Source: Ketobacter sp036337295 (lineage in GTDB: Bacteria; Pseudomonadota; Gammaproteobacteria; Pseudomonadales; Ketobacteraceae). Taken from it: 64,000 bases of DNA. The stretch is from the NCBI GenBank assembly GCA_036337295.1, contig JAYZEN010000001.1, positions 744,001 to 808,000 of the forward strand, written 5' to 3'. Positions 1-8,808 of this stretch are shown here, piece by piece. The notes below the pieces were generated by a model that made no database searches, was not told where the DNA came from, and worked only from the letters and a program-made list of their open reading frames with translations. The stretch's first letter is position 1. Each line of letters starts with the position of its first letter. The translations under genes were made by a program, and so were the position numbers.

Positions 1-654
1 ATCGCGCTGCCCATTGAATTTACCGTAACGGTGATTCGTGACGGTGGCAGCTTTTCCCTGCGCCAGGTCAGCGCAGCGCAGGATGACAAAACCATTTTTC
101 TGGCGACAGTCTCCTTCCAGACGCCGGAGCGCGGCCTTGAACATCAGCTGCCGGCCCCGGTGATGGAGCCCCGGGAAACCATGATCAGCGAGCGGGCGTT
201 CTGGCAACAGGTCCAGCAGGAACGGCCGGAACTGACCTACCTGCGGCCGGACAACTTCACCGCACTGGACATCCTCAGTCACTTCCGCCCGGGGGTGGAC
301 TCACCGGCCCCCCAGCCAGATCCGCAACAAAGTTTCTGGTTCAAGGCCAACGGCCAACTGTCATCCCAGGCCGACCACCTGCTGGTGGTGGCCTTCCAGT
401 CGGATCTGCTGTTTTTGAACACGGCATTGCACGCTCACCCTTACACGCTGATTGACCCCGAGGTGCAAGCCGCCAGCCTGGACCACTGCCTTTGGTTCTA
501 TGATCACATCGACACCACCGACTGGCTCTATTACCACATGCGCAGCCCCCTGAGTGGGAGCGGACGCGGCTTGAACCACGGGTATTTCTATACCGAATCC
601 GGCAAGCTGGTGGCGAGCACCGCGCAGGAAGGTTTGATGCGGGTGCGTCGCTGA
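1..654 (+). CDS. tesB: Acyl-CoA thioesterase II (TesB family), 5' end outside window
   Basis: The reading frame is open from base 1 and ends at a TGA, so the N-terminus lies left of the window and 217 residues remain. TesB enzymes are double hot-dog proteins that hydrolyse medium- and long-chain acyl-CoA to free fatty acid and CoA in the cytoplasm. The C-terminal hot-dog is complete. It shows the family signatures SLDHCLWFYDH, the SPLSGSGRGL loop and VASTAQEGLMR, which supply the Asp, Thr/Ser and Gln of the family's catalytic triad. The gene converges with the unknown gene to its right. I am confident of the family; the true physiological substrate cannot be told from sequence. Confidence 0.9.
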   Translation: MALPIEFTVTVIRDGGSFSLRQVSAAQDDKTIFLATVSFQTPERGLEHQLPAPVMEPRETMISERAFWQQVQQERPELTYLRPDNFTALDILSHFRPGVDSPAPQPDPQQSFWFKANGQLSSQADHLLVVAFQSDLLFLNTALHAHPYTLIDPEVQAASLDHCLWFYDHIDTTDWLYYHMRSPLSGSGRGLNHGYFYTESGKLVASTAQEGLMRVRR

Positions 655-655
655 G

Positions 656-675
656 AGTGCAGTCATCGCTGCACT
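656..675. terminator. Stem-loop between convergent genes
   Basis: AGTGCAG and CTGCACT form a 7-bp stem around a 6-base loop, starting just after the thioesterase stop codon. There is no T-run on either side, so it is a weak candidate for a shared 3' end structure. Confidence 0.35.
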
Positions 676-692
676 GATTCCGTCGCCCAGGG

Positions 693-1445
693 TTATTTCA
701 GATTGCGGGTCAGCAGATCCAGAGTTTTCCGGGCCGGCGCCTGACTCCAGGGATGATTGGCAAAAAACCGGATCATGCCAGGGCCGGTTTTATAATAGGT
801 TTTCACCAACAGCCGGCCGGAGGCAGACTGCTTCAGGCGTTGATCCCGAAACCGGCGTAAGGCTTCTGTGCGCTGCTCCAGATCCGTGCCCTTGGACAAA
901 GCCACCCACGGACACAACTCTTTCAAAATCTGGTCATAGTCAATATAAGATGGCTGAATCATGGCGCATTCTTCCAGGGTCAGGCCATGGTCTTGAGCCC
1001 ACTGCGCCACGTCAGGCACAGTAATATCCGGCAGGTAGTCGTATTCGTGCAGTGCGTTGATCTGTTCCGGCAGCGTTGGGCCATCCGTGTGTCTGATCAA
1101 TTCCCCCACTGCGCAATGCACACCCCGATGATCGATAAAACGGGGCTGCCGCCATGCGCCTGCCGGGCTGTCGTGTTGCGGAAACTCCCCGGCCAGAGCG
1201 TACTCCCGCAATACCTTGATCAGGTGCCGGCGATTGACGCGTTGCGCGGTGCTCAGGTGCCCGGTGGACGCCGCAGCCAGGTAATCACACACAAACAACA
1301 GATGGGTCTGAATGTGTTGCTGCTCATCCAGATCCGGTAGCGACCGACCGCTGAACTGAACGCTGTAGTCCCCAATCACCGCGTTCACCTGAAAAGGGTT
1401 CACTTGCAGAGTGGACGCAGTGGAATAGTTAGAAGATGGGTACAT
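693..1445 (-). CDS. Unrecognised cytoplasmic protein with a possible CFI-box-like C-terminus
   Basis: The product is 250 residues. The ATG at 1445 is chosen because AAGGAG lies 5 bases upstream; a GTG two codons earlier would overlap that site. There is no signal peptide or membrane segment. Two conserved-looking blocks stand out: a central part with RQPRFIDHRGVHCAVGELI, and a C-terminal part with LLVKTYYKTGPGMIRFFANH followed by PW. The last resembles the short C-terminal CFI-box type module (small residues, YYxxxP, HPW) found at the ends of unrelated proteins, but this is only by eye. It stands alone, convergent with tesB. No function is proposed. Confidence 0.7.
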   Translation of the reverse strand: MYPSSNYSTASTLQVNPFQVNAVIGDYSVQFSGRSLPDLDEQQHIQTHLLFVCDYLAAASTGHLSTAQRVNRRHLIKVLREYALAGEFPQHDSPAGAWRQPRFIDHRGVHCAVGELIRHTDGPTLPEQINALHEYDYLPDITVPDVAQWAQDHGLTLEECAMIQPSYIDYDQILKELCPWVALSKGTDLEQRTEALRRFRDQRLKQSASGRLLVKTYYKTGPGMIRFFANHPWSQAPARKTLDLLTRNLK

Positions 1446-1666
1446 ATTCACTCCTTGAATCGTATTATGGATTGATGTATTCAGCGGACTCCCTGTGCAT
1501 CAGCAGATTGCATCCACAGCATCGCCACCCCCATTCTATGGACAGTCGCCTGAGAAGACCATGCTCACCGGACGACCGGTCCGTTATCTCAGGGCCGTTC
1601 CCTTTTACAGACTTAATATACAGACTTAATACACAGACCTAATGTCCCGCTCTGGTGCTACGCTTT

Positions 1667-1930
1667 TTAACGGAGCGCCTCCTCCTCTTCCACTACCGGG
1701 CGGTCTTCACGGGTTCCGCGCATACGATTCCCCTGGGGCGGACGACGGCCATCATCATGGGCCAGGATTACGTGATCCTCATGCACTTCCAGCAAAATCC
1801 CCACAAAGGGCATCTCCGACAGACTCCCGGTCACGCGATAACTGATCATATCGCCCGCCTTGAAGGTGCTGGCATCAAAATTAAACTCAAAGGGGCACTT
1901 CTCTTCCCCCGGCTTCACCATCTCTTTCAT
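1667..1930 (-). CDS. Small unrecognised protein, 87 aa
   Basis: The ATG at 1930 has a TAAGG about 7 bases upstream. The predicted protein alternates charged and hydrophobic residues in a beta-like pattern (DMISYRVTGSLSEMPFVGIL, then LEVHEDHVILAHDDG) and ends in an Arg/Glu-rich tail (RMRGTREDRPVVEEEEALR). That looks like a genuine small beta-barrel-type domain and not random coding. It lies on the opposite strand from, and upstream of, the acyl-CoA synthetase gene. The opposite-strand frame across this stretch reads as low-quality sequence, which supports calling this strand. Family unknown. Confidence 0.6.
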   Translation of the reverse strand: MKEMVKPGEEKCPFEFNFDASTFKAGDMISYRVTGSLSEMPFVGILLEVHEDHVILAHDDGRRPPQGNRMRGTREDRPVVEEEEALR

Positions 1931-2086
1931 CTTTTTAACCTTATCAATTCAAGTACCGCAAACCGACTTCCAGACAATGTAAATAAGATTGGAAATGTAG
2001 TAAATATATTCGGCGAAATGAGACAGAACGTCGTGAAAATAAGCGGTTTTGTTCAATATATTGAAGATTGGAATGAGAGTAATTCA

Positions 2087-3670
2087 ATGGACGATTCGAT
2101 TTACGCAGAAGCAAGGCAACGGGCGGTTGAAGGCATGGAGATTGCCGAGTACGCACGCCTGGTACCGGAACGCGTGGCCGTGCGTTCAGCCGGGGGCGAG
2201 TTGAGTTACGCAGAACTGAATGCACAGGCCAATCAGATCGCGCACTTTTTACGGGCGCAAGGAGTGGCGGAAGGTGACAAAGTGGCGCTGCTGTGCAGTA
2301 ACCGGCTGGAGTTCGTGGTGGTGCGTTTTGCAACCTACCGCATCGGTGCCGTGCTGACACCCGTCAACTGGCATTTGACCCCGGAGGAGATTACCTACAT
2401 CGTCGACAACAGTGATGCCAAGGTTCTGTTCGCCGATGTGGGTGTAGCCGAGGCGGCCGCCCGGCTGGCGCAGCAGTGTCGCGCTCTGACCGCACGGGTG
2501 TCCATTGGCGGAAGTTTAAATGGCTTTCTGGATTGGGGAGCTGTTCTGGGAGACTTTCCCTCCCGGAATGTTGATCACCCCAAACTGGGTGGCATGATGT
2601 TATACACCTCTGGCACCACCGGACGCCCCAAAGGCGTTGCACGCACGCAACCGGACGCTCAGCGGGTAACCGCCATGATCGCTGCCACCCTCAATGCATT
2701 TCAATTTGATCCCGACTCCGGTACCGATCTGGCCCTCACCTCAGGACCTCTCTATCACACCGGGCCGTTCAACCTCTCCATGACCTTTCCACTCATCGCC
2801 GGCATCGGCACCGTGTTGATGGATCAGTGGGAGCCGGAGTTGACACTGCAACTCGTTCAGCAACACCGCATCACTCACGGCTTTTTCGTACCCACCATGT
2901 TCCATCGCCTGCTGCAATTACCTGAAGCGGTTCGCTCGCAATACGATACAGGGTCACTGAAATTCGTACTGCACAGCGCCGCGCCCTGCCCGGTCCCGAT
3001 CAAACAAGCCATGCTGGATTGGTGGGGCCCGGTAATCTGGGAAATGATGGCCACCACGGAAGGGCCAGGCACCCTGGTGAGCCCCCAGGAATGGTTGACC
3101 AAACCCGGCACCGTGGGCCAGCCCCAGCCGGGCCAGATCATTATTCTGGATGCGGCCGGTAGTCCGGTGGCCCCGGGCCAAACCGGCACCCTGTACTGGA
3201 TCAACCCTCCGGACAGCCGCTTTGAATATTACAAAGACGCGGATAAAACCACAGCCAATTCCCGTGACGGCTATTTCACCGCCGGTGATATTGGCTACCT
3301 GGATGATGACGGATACCTGTTCTTGAGCGGACGCGACGCTGACACCATCATTGCCGGCGGTGTAAATATCTATCCGCAGGAAATTGACAACATCATCCTG
3401 CAACACCCGGCTGTACAGGATGTGGCCTGCGTGGGCGTTCCCAATGAGGAATGGGGTGAAGAAATCAAGGCGGTGGTACAACTCACCGCCGATGTTTCCG
3501 CCAGTGACATAACCGCTGCTTCCATCCTGCAGTTTGCACGACAACGATTGGCCAAACACAAGTGGCCTCGTTCTATTGACTTTGCGGACAATCTGCCACG
3601 CACGGAGACCGGGAAGATTCAGCGTCACCGGTTACGGGATCGTTACTGGCAGGGCGCCATTCAAATTTGA
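2087..3670 (+). CDS. AMP-binding acyl-CoA synthetase family protein
   Basis: The product is 527 residues, a member of the ANL adenylate-forming superfamily that activates a carboxylate as acyl-AMP and usually transfers it to CoA. The P-loop-like motif LYTSGTTGRPKG is at residues 172-183. The hinge and core motifs GYFTAGDIGYLDDDGY, SGRDADTIIAGGVNIYP and the C-terminal PRTETGKIQ (catalytic Lys near residue 510) are all present. The start at 2087 (GAGAG about 7 bases upstream) is preferred. A much longer in-frame extension exists but overlaps the small gene on the other strand and contains no conserved sequence. The short N-terminus resembles medium-chain or aromatic acyl-CoA synthetases. The acyl substrate is not predictable from these motifs. 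Confidence 0.88.
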   Translation: MDDSIYAEARQRAVEGMEIAEYARLVPERVAVRSAGGELSYAELNAQANQIAHFLRAQGVAEGDKVALLCSNRLEFVVVRFATYRIGAVLTPVNWHLTPEEITYIVDNSDAKVLFADVGVAEAAARLAQQCRALTARVSIGGSLNGFLDWGAVLGDFPSRNVDHPKLGGMMLYTSGTTGRPKGVARTQPDAQRVTAMIAATLNAFQFDPDSGTDLALTSGPLYHTGPFNLSMTFPLIAGIGTVLMDQWEPELTLQLVQQHRITHGFFVPTMFHRLLQLPEAVRSQYDTGSLKFVLHSAAPCPVPIKQAMLDWWGPVIWEMMATTEGPGTLVSPQEWLTKPGTVGQPQPGQIIILDAAGSPVAPGQTGTLYWINPPDSRFEYYKDADKTTANSRDGYFTAGDIGYLDDDGYLFLSGRDADTIIAGGVNIYPQEIDNIILQHPAVQDVACVGVPNEEWGEEIKAVVQLTADVSASDITAASILQFARQRLAKHKWPRSIDFADNLPRTETGKIQRHRLRDRYWQGAIQI

Positions 3671-3899
3671 TGAACTACGATTCATTTCAATCACCTGACT
3701 GCGTAAAAAACACGCCATTAAAAAATCCAATCACCAGTTTTAAAATTATAAATTGTACTCCCCCGATGCATCCCTCCTAAGATGGCGTCGGGAAGTATTC
3801 CTTACGTAGTTGAAACATTATGCACAACTACTGCAGTAGCCGCTCGTTGCTTCCTGAGAGTACTGAATCAATACTAAAAATCTCCGAGGATATAACCAC

Positions 3900-6119
3900 A
3901 TGAGACAGCTACCCACCGTGAGCAAAGCTCTTACGTTCGCTGCCCTTTTTACCATCAGTTCCCCTTCCGCAATCGCCGCTACTGCAGAACCACCGGACAA
4001 CAATTATTGGTGGCCCAACCGCCTGAGCCTTGAGCCGCTGCGGGATTCAAGCGCCTCAGCTGACCCCATGGGAGCCGACTTCAACTACGCCGATGCCTTC
4101 AAAGATCTGGATCTGGAAGCGCTGAAAAAAGATCTTTCCACATTGATGAAAACCTCCCAGGACTGGTGGCCGGCAGACTATGGCCATTACGGGCCGTTTT
4201 TTATCCGGATGTCCTGGCATGCAGCCGGCACCTATCGCTCCATCGATGGTCGCGGTGGCGCCGACGGTGGCATGCAACGCTTTGCGCCCCTCAATGCCTG
4301 GCCCGATAACGCCAATCTCGATAAAGCCCGCCGCCTGTTACAACCCATCAAACTGAAGTACGGCAATGCGCTCTCCTGGGCGGACCTGCTGGTGCTGGCC
4401 GGTACCGTGGCAATGGAAGACATGGGCTTCAAAATTGCCGGCTTCGCGTTCGGGCGAGCCGACGAATGGGAGCCGGAAGAAGTGAACTGGGGCCCGGAAG
4501 GACAATGGTTGACCGATCAGCGGCGCGATCAAGACGGCATGTTGAAAGGTCCGTTTGGTGCCACCGAAATGGGGCTGATTTACGTCAACCCGGAAGGCCC
4601 CCACGGCAACCCGGACCCACTGGCCGCCGCCAAAGACATCCGCCAGGCCTTTGGCCGCATGGGCATGAACGACGAAGAAACGGCTGCGTTGATTGCCGGC
4701 GGTCACACCTTCGGCAAAGCCCACGGTGCGCACAAACCCGCTGACTGTGTCGGTGTCGATCCTGAAGCCGCCACCCTTAAGGAACAGGGCCTGGGTTGGA
4801 CCAACAAGTGTGGCAAAGGCCACGGCGTGGACACCGTGACCAGCGGCCTGGAAGGCGCCTGGACCATCAGCCCCGCGGAGTGGACCCATAACTTTTTGCA
4901 AAACCTGTACGGTTTCGAATGGGAACTGACCACCAGCCCTGCCGGTGCCAAGCAGTGGACGCCCAAAGATGGGAAAGGCAAAGGCATGGTGCCGGACGCC
5001 CACGATCCCAAGCAGCGACATGCACCCATCATGCTGACCACCGACCTGGCCCTGAAAGAAGACCCCAGCTATCGAAAAATTACGGAGAAGTGGCTGAAAA
5101 ACCCGGCGGAGTTCGAAGACGCCTATGCCCGTGCCTGGTTCAAACTGACGCACCGGGATATGGGCCCCACCTCACGCTACCTGGGTAACTGGCTGCCGAA
5201 AGACGAATACATTTGGCAGGACCCGGTACCGCAAGCCGCGGCTCAAACCATCAGCGCTTCCGATGCCGCCAAACTAAAAGCCGCGATCCTGGATTCCGGT
5301 TTGAGCGTGTCGCAACTGGTGCGCACGGCCTGGGCATCGGCCTCCACCTTCCGCGAAACCGACATGCGCGGGGGTGCCAACGGTGCACGCATTCGCCTGG
5401 CCCCGCAAAAGGACTGGGCGGTAAACCAGCCCAAGGAACTGAAGAAAGTGTTGGGTAAACTGGAAAAGATCCAGAAGGATTTCAACAAGAAAAACACCAA
5501 GACCCCGGTGTCCCTGGCGGACCTGATCGTGCTGGGTGGTGGCGCCGCCATCGAGAAAGCCGCGACGGATGCCGGCTACAGCGTGTCGGTGCCATTCATC
5601 CCCGGTCGCACCGATGCCACCCAGGCCATGACCGACGTGGAATCCTTTGCTTATCTGGAGCCCAAAGCCGACGGTTTCCGCAACTACCTGCAGCCGGGCT
5701 ATCCGCGCCCACCGGCAGAAGCACTGGTGGAAAAAGCCGCCCTGCTGGACCTGAGTGTACCGGAAATGACGGCGCTGGTTGGCGGCATGCGGGCATTGGG
5801 TGCCAATGCCGATGGCAGCAAGCACGGCGTGTTCACCAGCAAGCCCGGTCAATTGAGCAACGATTTCTTCGTGAACCTGGTGGATATGTCCACCGTGTGG
5901 AAGAAGTCGAAACAGGAAGGGCTCTATGAAGGCAGTGACCGCAAAACCGGCAAGGTGAAGTGGACCGCCACCCCGGTGGACCTGATATTCGGTTCCAACT
6001 CCGAACTGCGGGCGATTGCGGAGTTTTATGCCTCGGCCGATTCCAAACAAACGTTTGTGGATGACTTCGTGTCGGCGTGGGCCAAAGTCATGCAGGCGGA
6101 TCGCTTTGACCTACGCTAA
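3900..6119 (+). CDS. katG: Catalase-peroxidase with signal peptide (KatG family)
   Basis: The product is 739 residues, the usual KatG length. It is a haem enzyme that dismutates H2O2 and also acts as a peroxidase. The distal Arg103-Trp106-His107 triad (FIRMSWHAAGTYR), proximal His269 (IAGGHTFGKAHG), and all three members of the Met-Tyr-Trp adduct (Trp106, Tyr228, Met254) are present, so full catalase activity is expected. The second, haem-free domain is complete. The first 26-27 residues form a Sec signal peptide (hydrophobic core then SPSAIA before ATAE), which predicts a periplasmic enzyme. Most KatG proteins are cytoplasmic; exported ones are known in a minority of bacteria. It is monocistronic, and no operator was recognised in the 229-bp upstream gap. 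Confidence 0.95.
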   Translation: MRQLPTVSKALTFAALFTISSPSAIAATAEPPDNNYWWPNRLSLEPLRDSSASADPMGADFNYADAFKDLDLEALKKDLSTLMKTSQDWWPADYGHYGPFFIRMSWHAAGTYRSIDGRGGADGGMQRFAPLNAWPDNANLDKARRLLQPIKLKYGNALSWADLLVLAGTVAMEDMGFKIAGFAFGRADEWEPEEVNWGPEGQWLTDQRRDQDGMLKGPFGATEMGLIYVNPEGPHGNPDPLAAAKDIRQAFGRMGMNDEETAALIAGGHTFGKAHGAHKPADCVGVDPEAATLKEQGLGWTNKCGKGHGVDTVTSGLEGAWTISPAEWTHNFLQNLYGFEWELTTSPAGAKQWTPKDGKGKGMVPDAHDPKQRHAPIMLTTDLALKEDPSYRKITEKWLKNPAEFEDAYARAWFKLTHRDMGPTSRYLGNWLPKDEYIWQDPVPQAAAQTISASDAAKLKAAILDSGLSVSQLVRTAWASASTFRETDMRGGANGARIRLAPQKDWAVNQPKELKKVLGKLEKIQKDFNKKNTKTPVSLADLIVLGGGAAIEKAATDAGYSVSVPFIPGRTDATQAMTDVESFAYLEPKADGFRNYLQPGYPRPPAEALVEKAALLDLSVPEMTALVGGMRALGANADGSKHGVFTSKPGQLSNDFFVNLVDMSTVWKKSKQEGLYEGSDRKTGKVKWTATPVDLIFGSNSELRAIAEFYASADSKQTFVDDFVSAWAKVMQADRFDLR

Positions 6120-6142
6120 ACGCTGATCCTTGACACCAGAAC

Positions 6143-6165
6143 GGCGCCGTCCAGTGGATGGCGCC
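6143..6165. terminator. GC-rich stem-loop between convergent katG and cyclase genes
   Basis: GGCGCCGTCCA and TGGATGGCGCC pair over 11 bp with one G-T wobble and almost no loop. It sits between two convergent stop codons but has no T-run, so termination is inferred from position only. Confidence 0.4.
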
Positions 6166-6179
6166 AGCCGCTCGCGCCT

Positions 6180-7976
6180 CTATACCCCGCCCTCGTATTC
6201 AATGATCTGATCCCGCCCCTGGTGCTTGGCCTTGTATAGGGCATCATCGGCTTTGTTGAGCAACACCTCTATATCTTGTTCCTGATCCAGAAAAACCACA
6301 CCAATGCTGGCGGTCATACGCAACTCCCCGGCACTGGTGTTGATGACGATATTGGCAATGGCCTCACGCAGTCGCTGGGCGGTTCGGCGGGTACCGTCCC
6401 GATCTTCAGTCAACACCAGCGCAAACTCCTCGCCCCCCAAGCGTCCCCAAACATCACTGTCCCGCAGATTGGCCACCACCGTGTCACTGAACAGGCGCAG
6501 GGCTTCGTCCCCCAGTCGGTGGCCGAAGGTGTCGTTGATGGATTTGAAAAAATCGATATCGAACATCAACAGACTCATGGGGTGCTGCTTGCGTAATGCC
6601 AGGTGCAAGCGCTTACCGGCCTCAATGAAAAAGCTGCGGCGATTGTAAACGCCAGTCAACGGATCGGTACGGGCTTCGTGTTCCGCCTCCAGCTTGGCCA
6701 TTTCCAATTCCCGGGTACGGACCCGCACCTGTTCCTCCAACGCCTTTCTGGACTCTTCCAGGTGATGGCGATAGCGTTTTTTCACTTCATTTTTCTGCAG
6801 CCGCAACCGGCGCACCTTAAGTCCCATGGCGGCCATGATGCCCAGCATCTCAACAAAAGAGGCAAACGCCGGCCAGTAATAATTCAATGTACTGTGAGCC
6901 ACGATGCCCAGATCACGCAACGCCTGCACCACCAAGCCAAAGACCAACAGACTCCAGGCCAACGCAAACACGCCCGCATCCGCCGAGCCCTGCCGCCAAC
7001 GCACCACGCCCGCCACGGACATCATGGGATACAGCAACAAGGCAACGGTGATCGACAACACCGCCAGTTTGTTAAAATTGAAGATGGCGCACAGCAGGAG
7101 AAATACCGCATTGCCCAGCATCAGAAGCAGCACGTAATCCACCACCGGTGCGAACTTGCGTGTCTGCAGAAATTCGCGGGCAAAGACGGTGCCAAAAAAC
7201 ACCCCCAGTGCACCGCTGATGGAAAGGTAATTCCAATGGAAATGATCTTTTAACAGGAACTGGTGGGTATAGCCCAGAATCGTACACCAACTGACGATTT
7301 TCGATACCGCATAAACGGAATAGAGCAGGAATGTTTTATCCCGGGTGGCAACGGCGCCCACCAGAGACAATATTGACATAATGAAGATGCCACCAAACAG
7401 AAACATGATGACGCTGGTTTCCAGTGTGTAGTGCTCACGCAGACGCTCGGGGGTCCAGATGCGCAGACTGGGAAACACAAAACCTGCCTGATGCGAACTG
7501 AACTTCACCATAAACTCTACGGTCTGACCGGCCGGGATAGAAACCGGCACCACAAAACGATTATGGGGCACCGGGCGCAGATCAAACGGGTCGGACAGCG
7601 ACAGGTTGGCAATGGGTTGATATTGCCCCACACCGGGGCTTAAACGGGAGAAGGCCGCAAGCGCAATCAACTGGTGGTCTACATACTCCAGCTCCAGGGT
7701 CAGCGGCTGGTTCGTCACATTATGCAACAGGAAATGACTCCAAAACGCACCGGGTTTCAGTCCGGTGGAGCCAGCGGTTTGCAGTGGCCCGAACTCGCCC
7801 AGCTGATAGCGGCGTTGCGCATCGGCGATGCGATGGTCATTGTCTACGTCGTGCCAGATTTCCGCCTGCCCAGTGGTCTGCCGACCGGCTTCGCTGCCAT
7901 CTACCGCAATGACGTTGAGTGCGATCGCAAACTGAGGTACCGACCACAGCACGACCAGTAAAAATGTCCATTTCAT
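6180..7976 (-). CDS. Membrane diguanylate cyclase, 7TMR-DISM sensor and GGDEF domain
   Basis: The product is 598 residues from the ATG at 7976, which gives a clean signal peptide (MKWTFLLVVLWSVPQFAIA). A GTG at 8015 with AGGA upstream would add 13 residues and cannot be excluded. The order is signal peptide, a periplasmic beta-sandwich 7TMR-DISM extracellular domain (about 30-170), seven transmembrane helices (about 185-385), a coiled coil (about 395-435) and a GGDEF domain. The catalytic motif is GGEEF (514-518) and an inhibitory RxxD site (RDSD, 505-508) precedes it by five residues. It should therefore make c-di-GMP from two GTP with product feedback. The periplasmic ligand is unknown. Confidence 0.92.
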   Translation of the reverse strand: MKWTFLLVVLWSVPQFAIALNVIAVDGSEAGRQTTGQAEIWHDVDNDHRIADAQRRYQLGEFGPLQTAGSTGLKPGAFWSHFLLHNVTNQPLTLELEYVDHQLIALAAFSRLSPGVGQYQPIANLSLSDPFDLRPVPHNRFVVPVSIPAGQTVEFMVKFSSHQAGFVFPSLRIWTPERLREHYTLETSVIMFLFGGIFIMSILSLVGAVATRDKTFLLYSVYAVSKIVSWCTILGYTHQFLLKDHFHWNYLSISGALGVFFGTVFAREFLQTRKFAPVVDYVLLLMLGNAVFLLLCAIFNFNKLAVLSITVALLLYPMMSVAGVVRWRQGSADAGVFALAWSLLVFGLVVQALRDLGIVAHSTLNYYWPAFASFVEMLGIMAAMGLKVRRLRLQKNEVKKRYRHHLEESRKALEEQVRVRTRELEMAKLEAEHEARTDPLTGVYNRRSFFIEAGKRLHLALRKQHPMSLLMFDIDFFKSINDTFGHRLGDEALRLFSDTVVANLRDSDVWGRLGGEEFALVLTEDRDGTRRTAQRLREAIANIVINTSAGELRMTASIGVVFLDQEQDIEVLLNKADDALYKAKHQGRDQIIEYEGGV

Positions 7977-8203
7977 GACAAGGCCCCAAAGCCAATCAAA
8001 CAGGGCAACCAACACCGTATCCTGCCCGATTAACTATAGATCAAAAACATCACGACTATCGCAGCGGTAAGACCTCACCCATCTCTGTTCAAAAATCCGA
8101 CAAGCGCTGTTCGGACGGTGCAGCGGGGTGCCTCCGCTTTGCTAGACAATGTTCCGCTTCAGCGTTATTGTCATGCCACCCACATGGAACCGGAGGCACC
8201 ACC

Positions 8204-8770
8204 ATGAACACAAGCAAGTTACCCGCCCTACTCGCCCTTGCTGCCAGCTTTTCGTTTGCCAACCTTGCCGTTGCAGGCTCTGACAGCGGTTTTTACCTGG
8301 GAGCGTCCCTGGGCACAGCCGAAGTGGATTTTTCCGACGGCGAAGGCGACGACGAAATAGAATTCGATGATTCAGACACGGGCTACAAGCTATTTGGCGG
8401 CTACAACCTGGGTCTGCTGCCGTTCCTGGACCTGGCAGTGGAAGCAGGTTATATGGATCTGGGCTCCGTCAAGGGGGATATCGGCAACTTCACTGACAAC
8501 GAGCTGGAAGCCTATGGCTGGACTGCTTACGGCCTGGGTGGCTTTAACCTGGGCCCAGTGGGCCTGTTTGCCAAAGTCGGTTATTTCGCCTGGGATTCCG
8601 ACATCGACACAGCCCTGGGTGACGATTCAGAGTCCGGCACCGATCCCGCATTCGGCTTGGGCGCCAAGTTCCAGCTGGGGTCCATCGCAATACGGGCCGA
8701 GTACGAAATGTTTGATTTGGATGAAGTGGACATCGATTACATCTCTGTCGGTGCTTCCTACACGTTCTGA
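8204..8770 (+). CDS. Small outer-membrane beta-barrel protein (OmpA/opacity-like)
   Basis: The product is 188 residues. The ATG at 8204 follows GGAGG at good spacing and begins a signal peptide cleaved near NLAVA-GSDS. The mature protein alternates residues as in an eight-stranded beta-barrel (GFYLGASLG, GYKLFGGYNLG, VEAGYMDLG, LFAKVGYFAW, IRAEYEMFDL) and ends in SVGASYTF, with the terminal Phe recognised by the BAM machinery. Loops are strongly acidic (FSDGEGDDEIEFDDSD), which gives a low isoelectric point. It is monocistronic. Function beyond a surface barrel is not inferable. Confidence 0.82.
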   Translation: MNTSKLPALLALAASFSFANLAVAGSDSGFYLGASLGTAEVDFSDGEGDDEIEFDDSDTGYKLFGGYNLGLLPFLDLAVEAGYMDLGSVKGDIGNFTDNELEAYGWTAYGLGGFNLGPVGLFAKVGYFAWDSDIDTALGDDSESGTDPAFGLGAKFQLGSIAIRAEYEMFDLDEVDIDYISVGASYTF

Positions 8771-8808
8771 ACGTTCTGAGTTCAGGCCAAGCTCAGCCAA
8801 AGCCAAGC

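Noticed and set aside
1655..2086. N-terminal extension of 144 codons on the acyl-CoA synthetase
   Set aside because: No similarity to the family, and it overlaps a better small gene on the other strand; ATG 2087 fits the family length.
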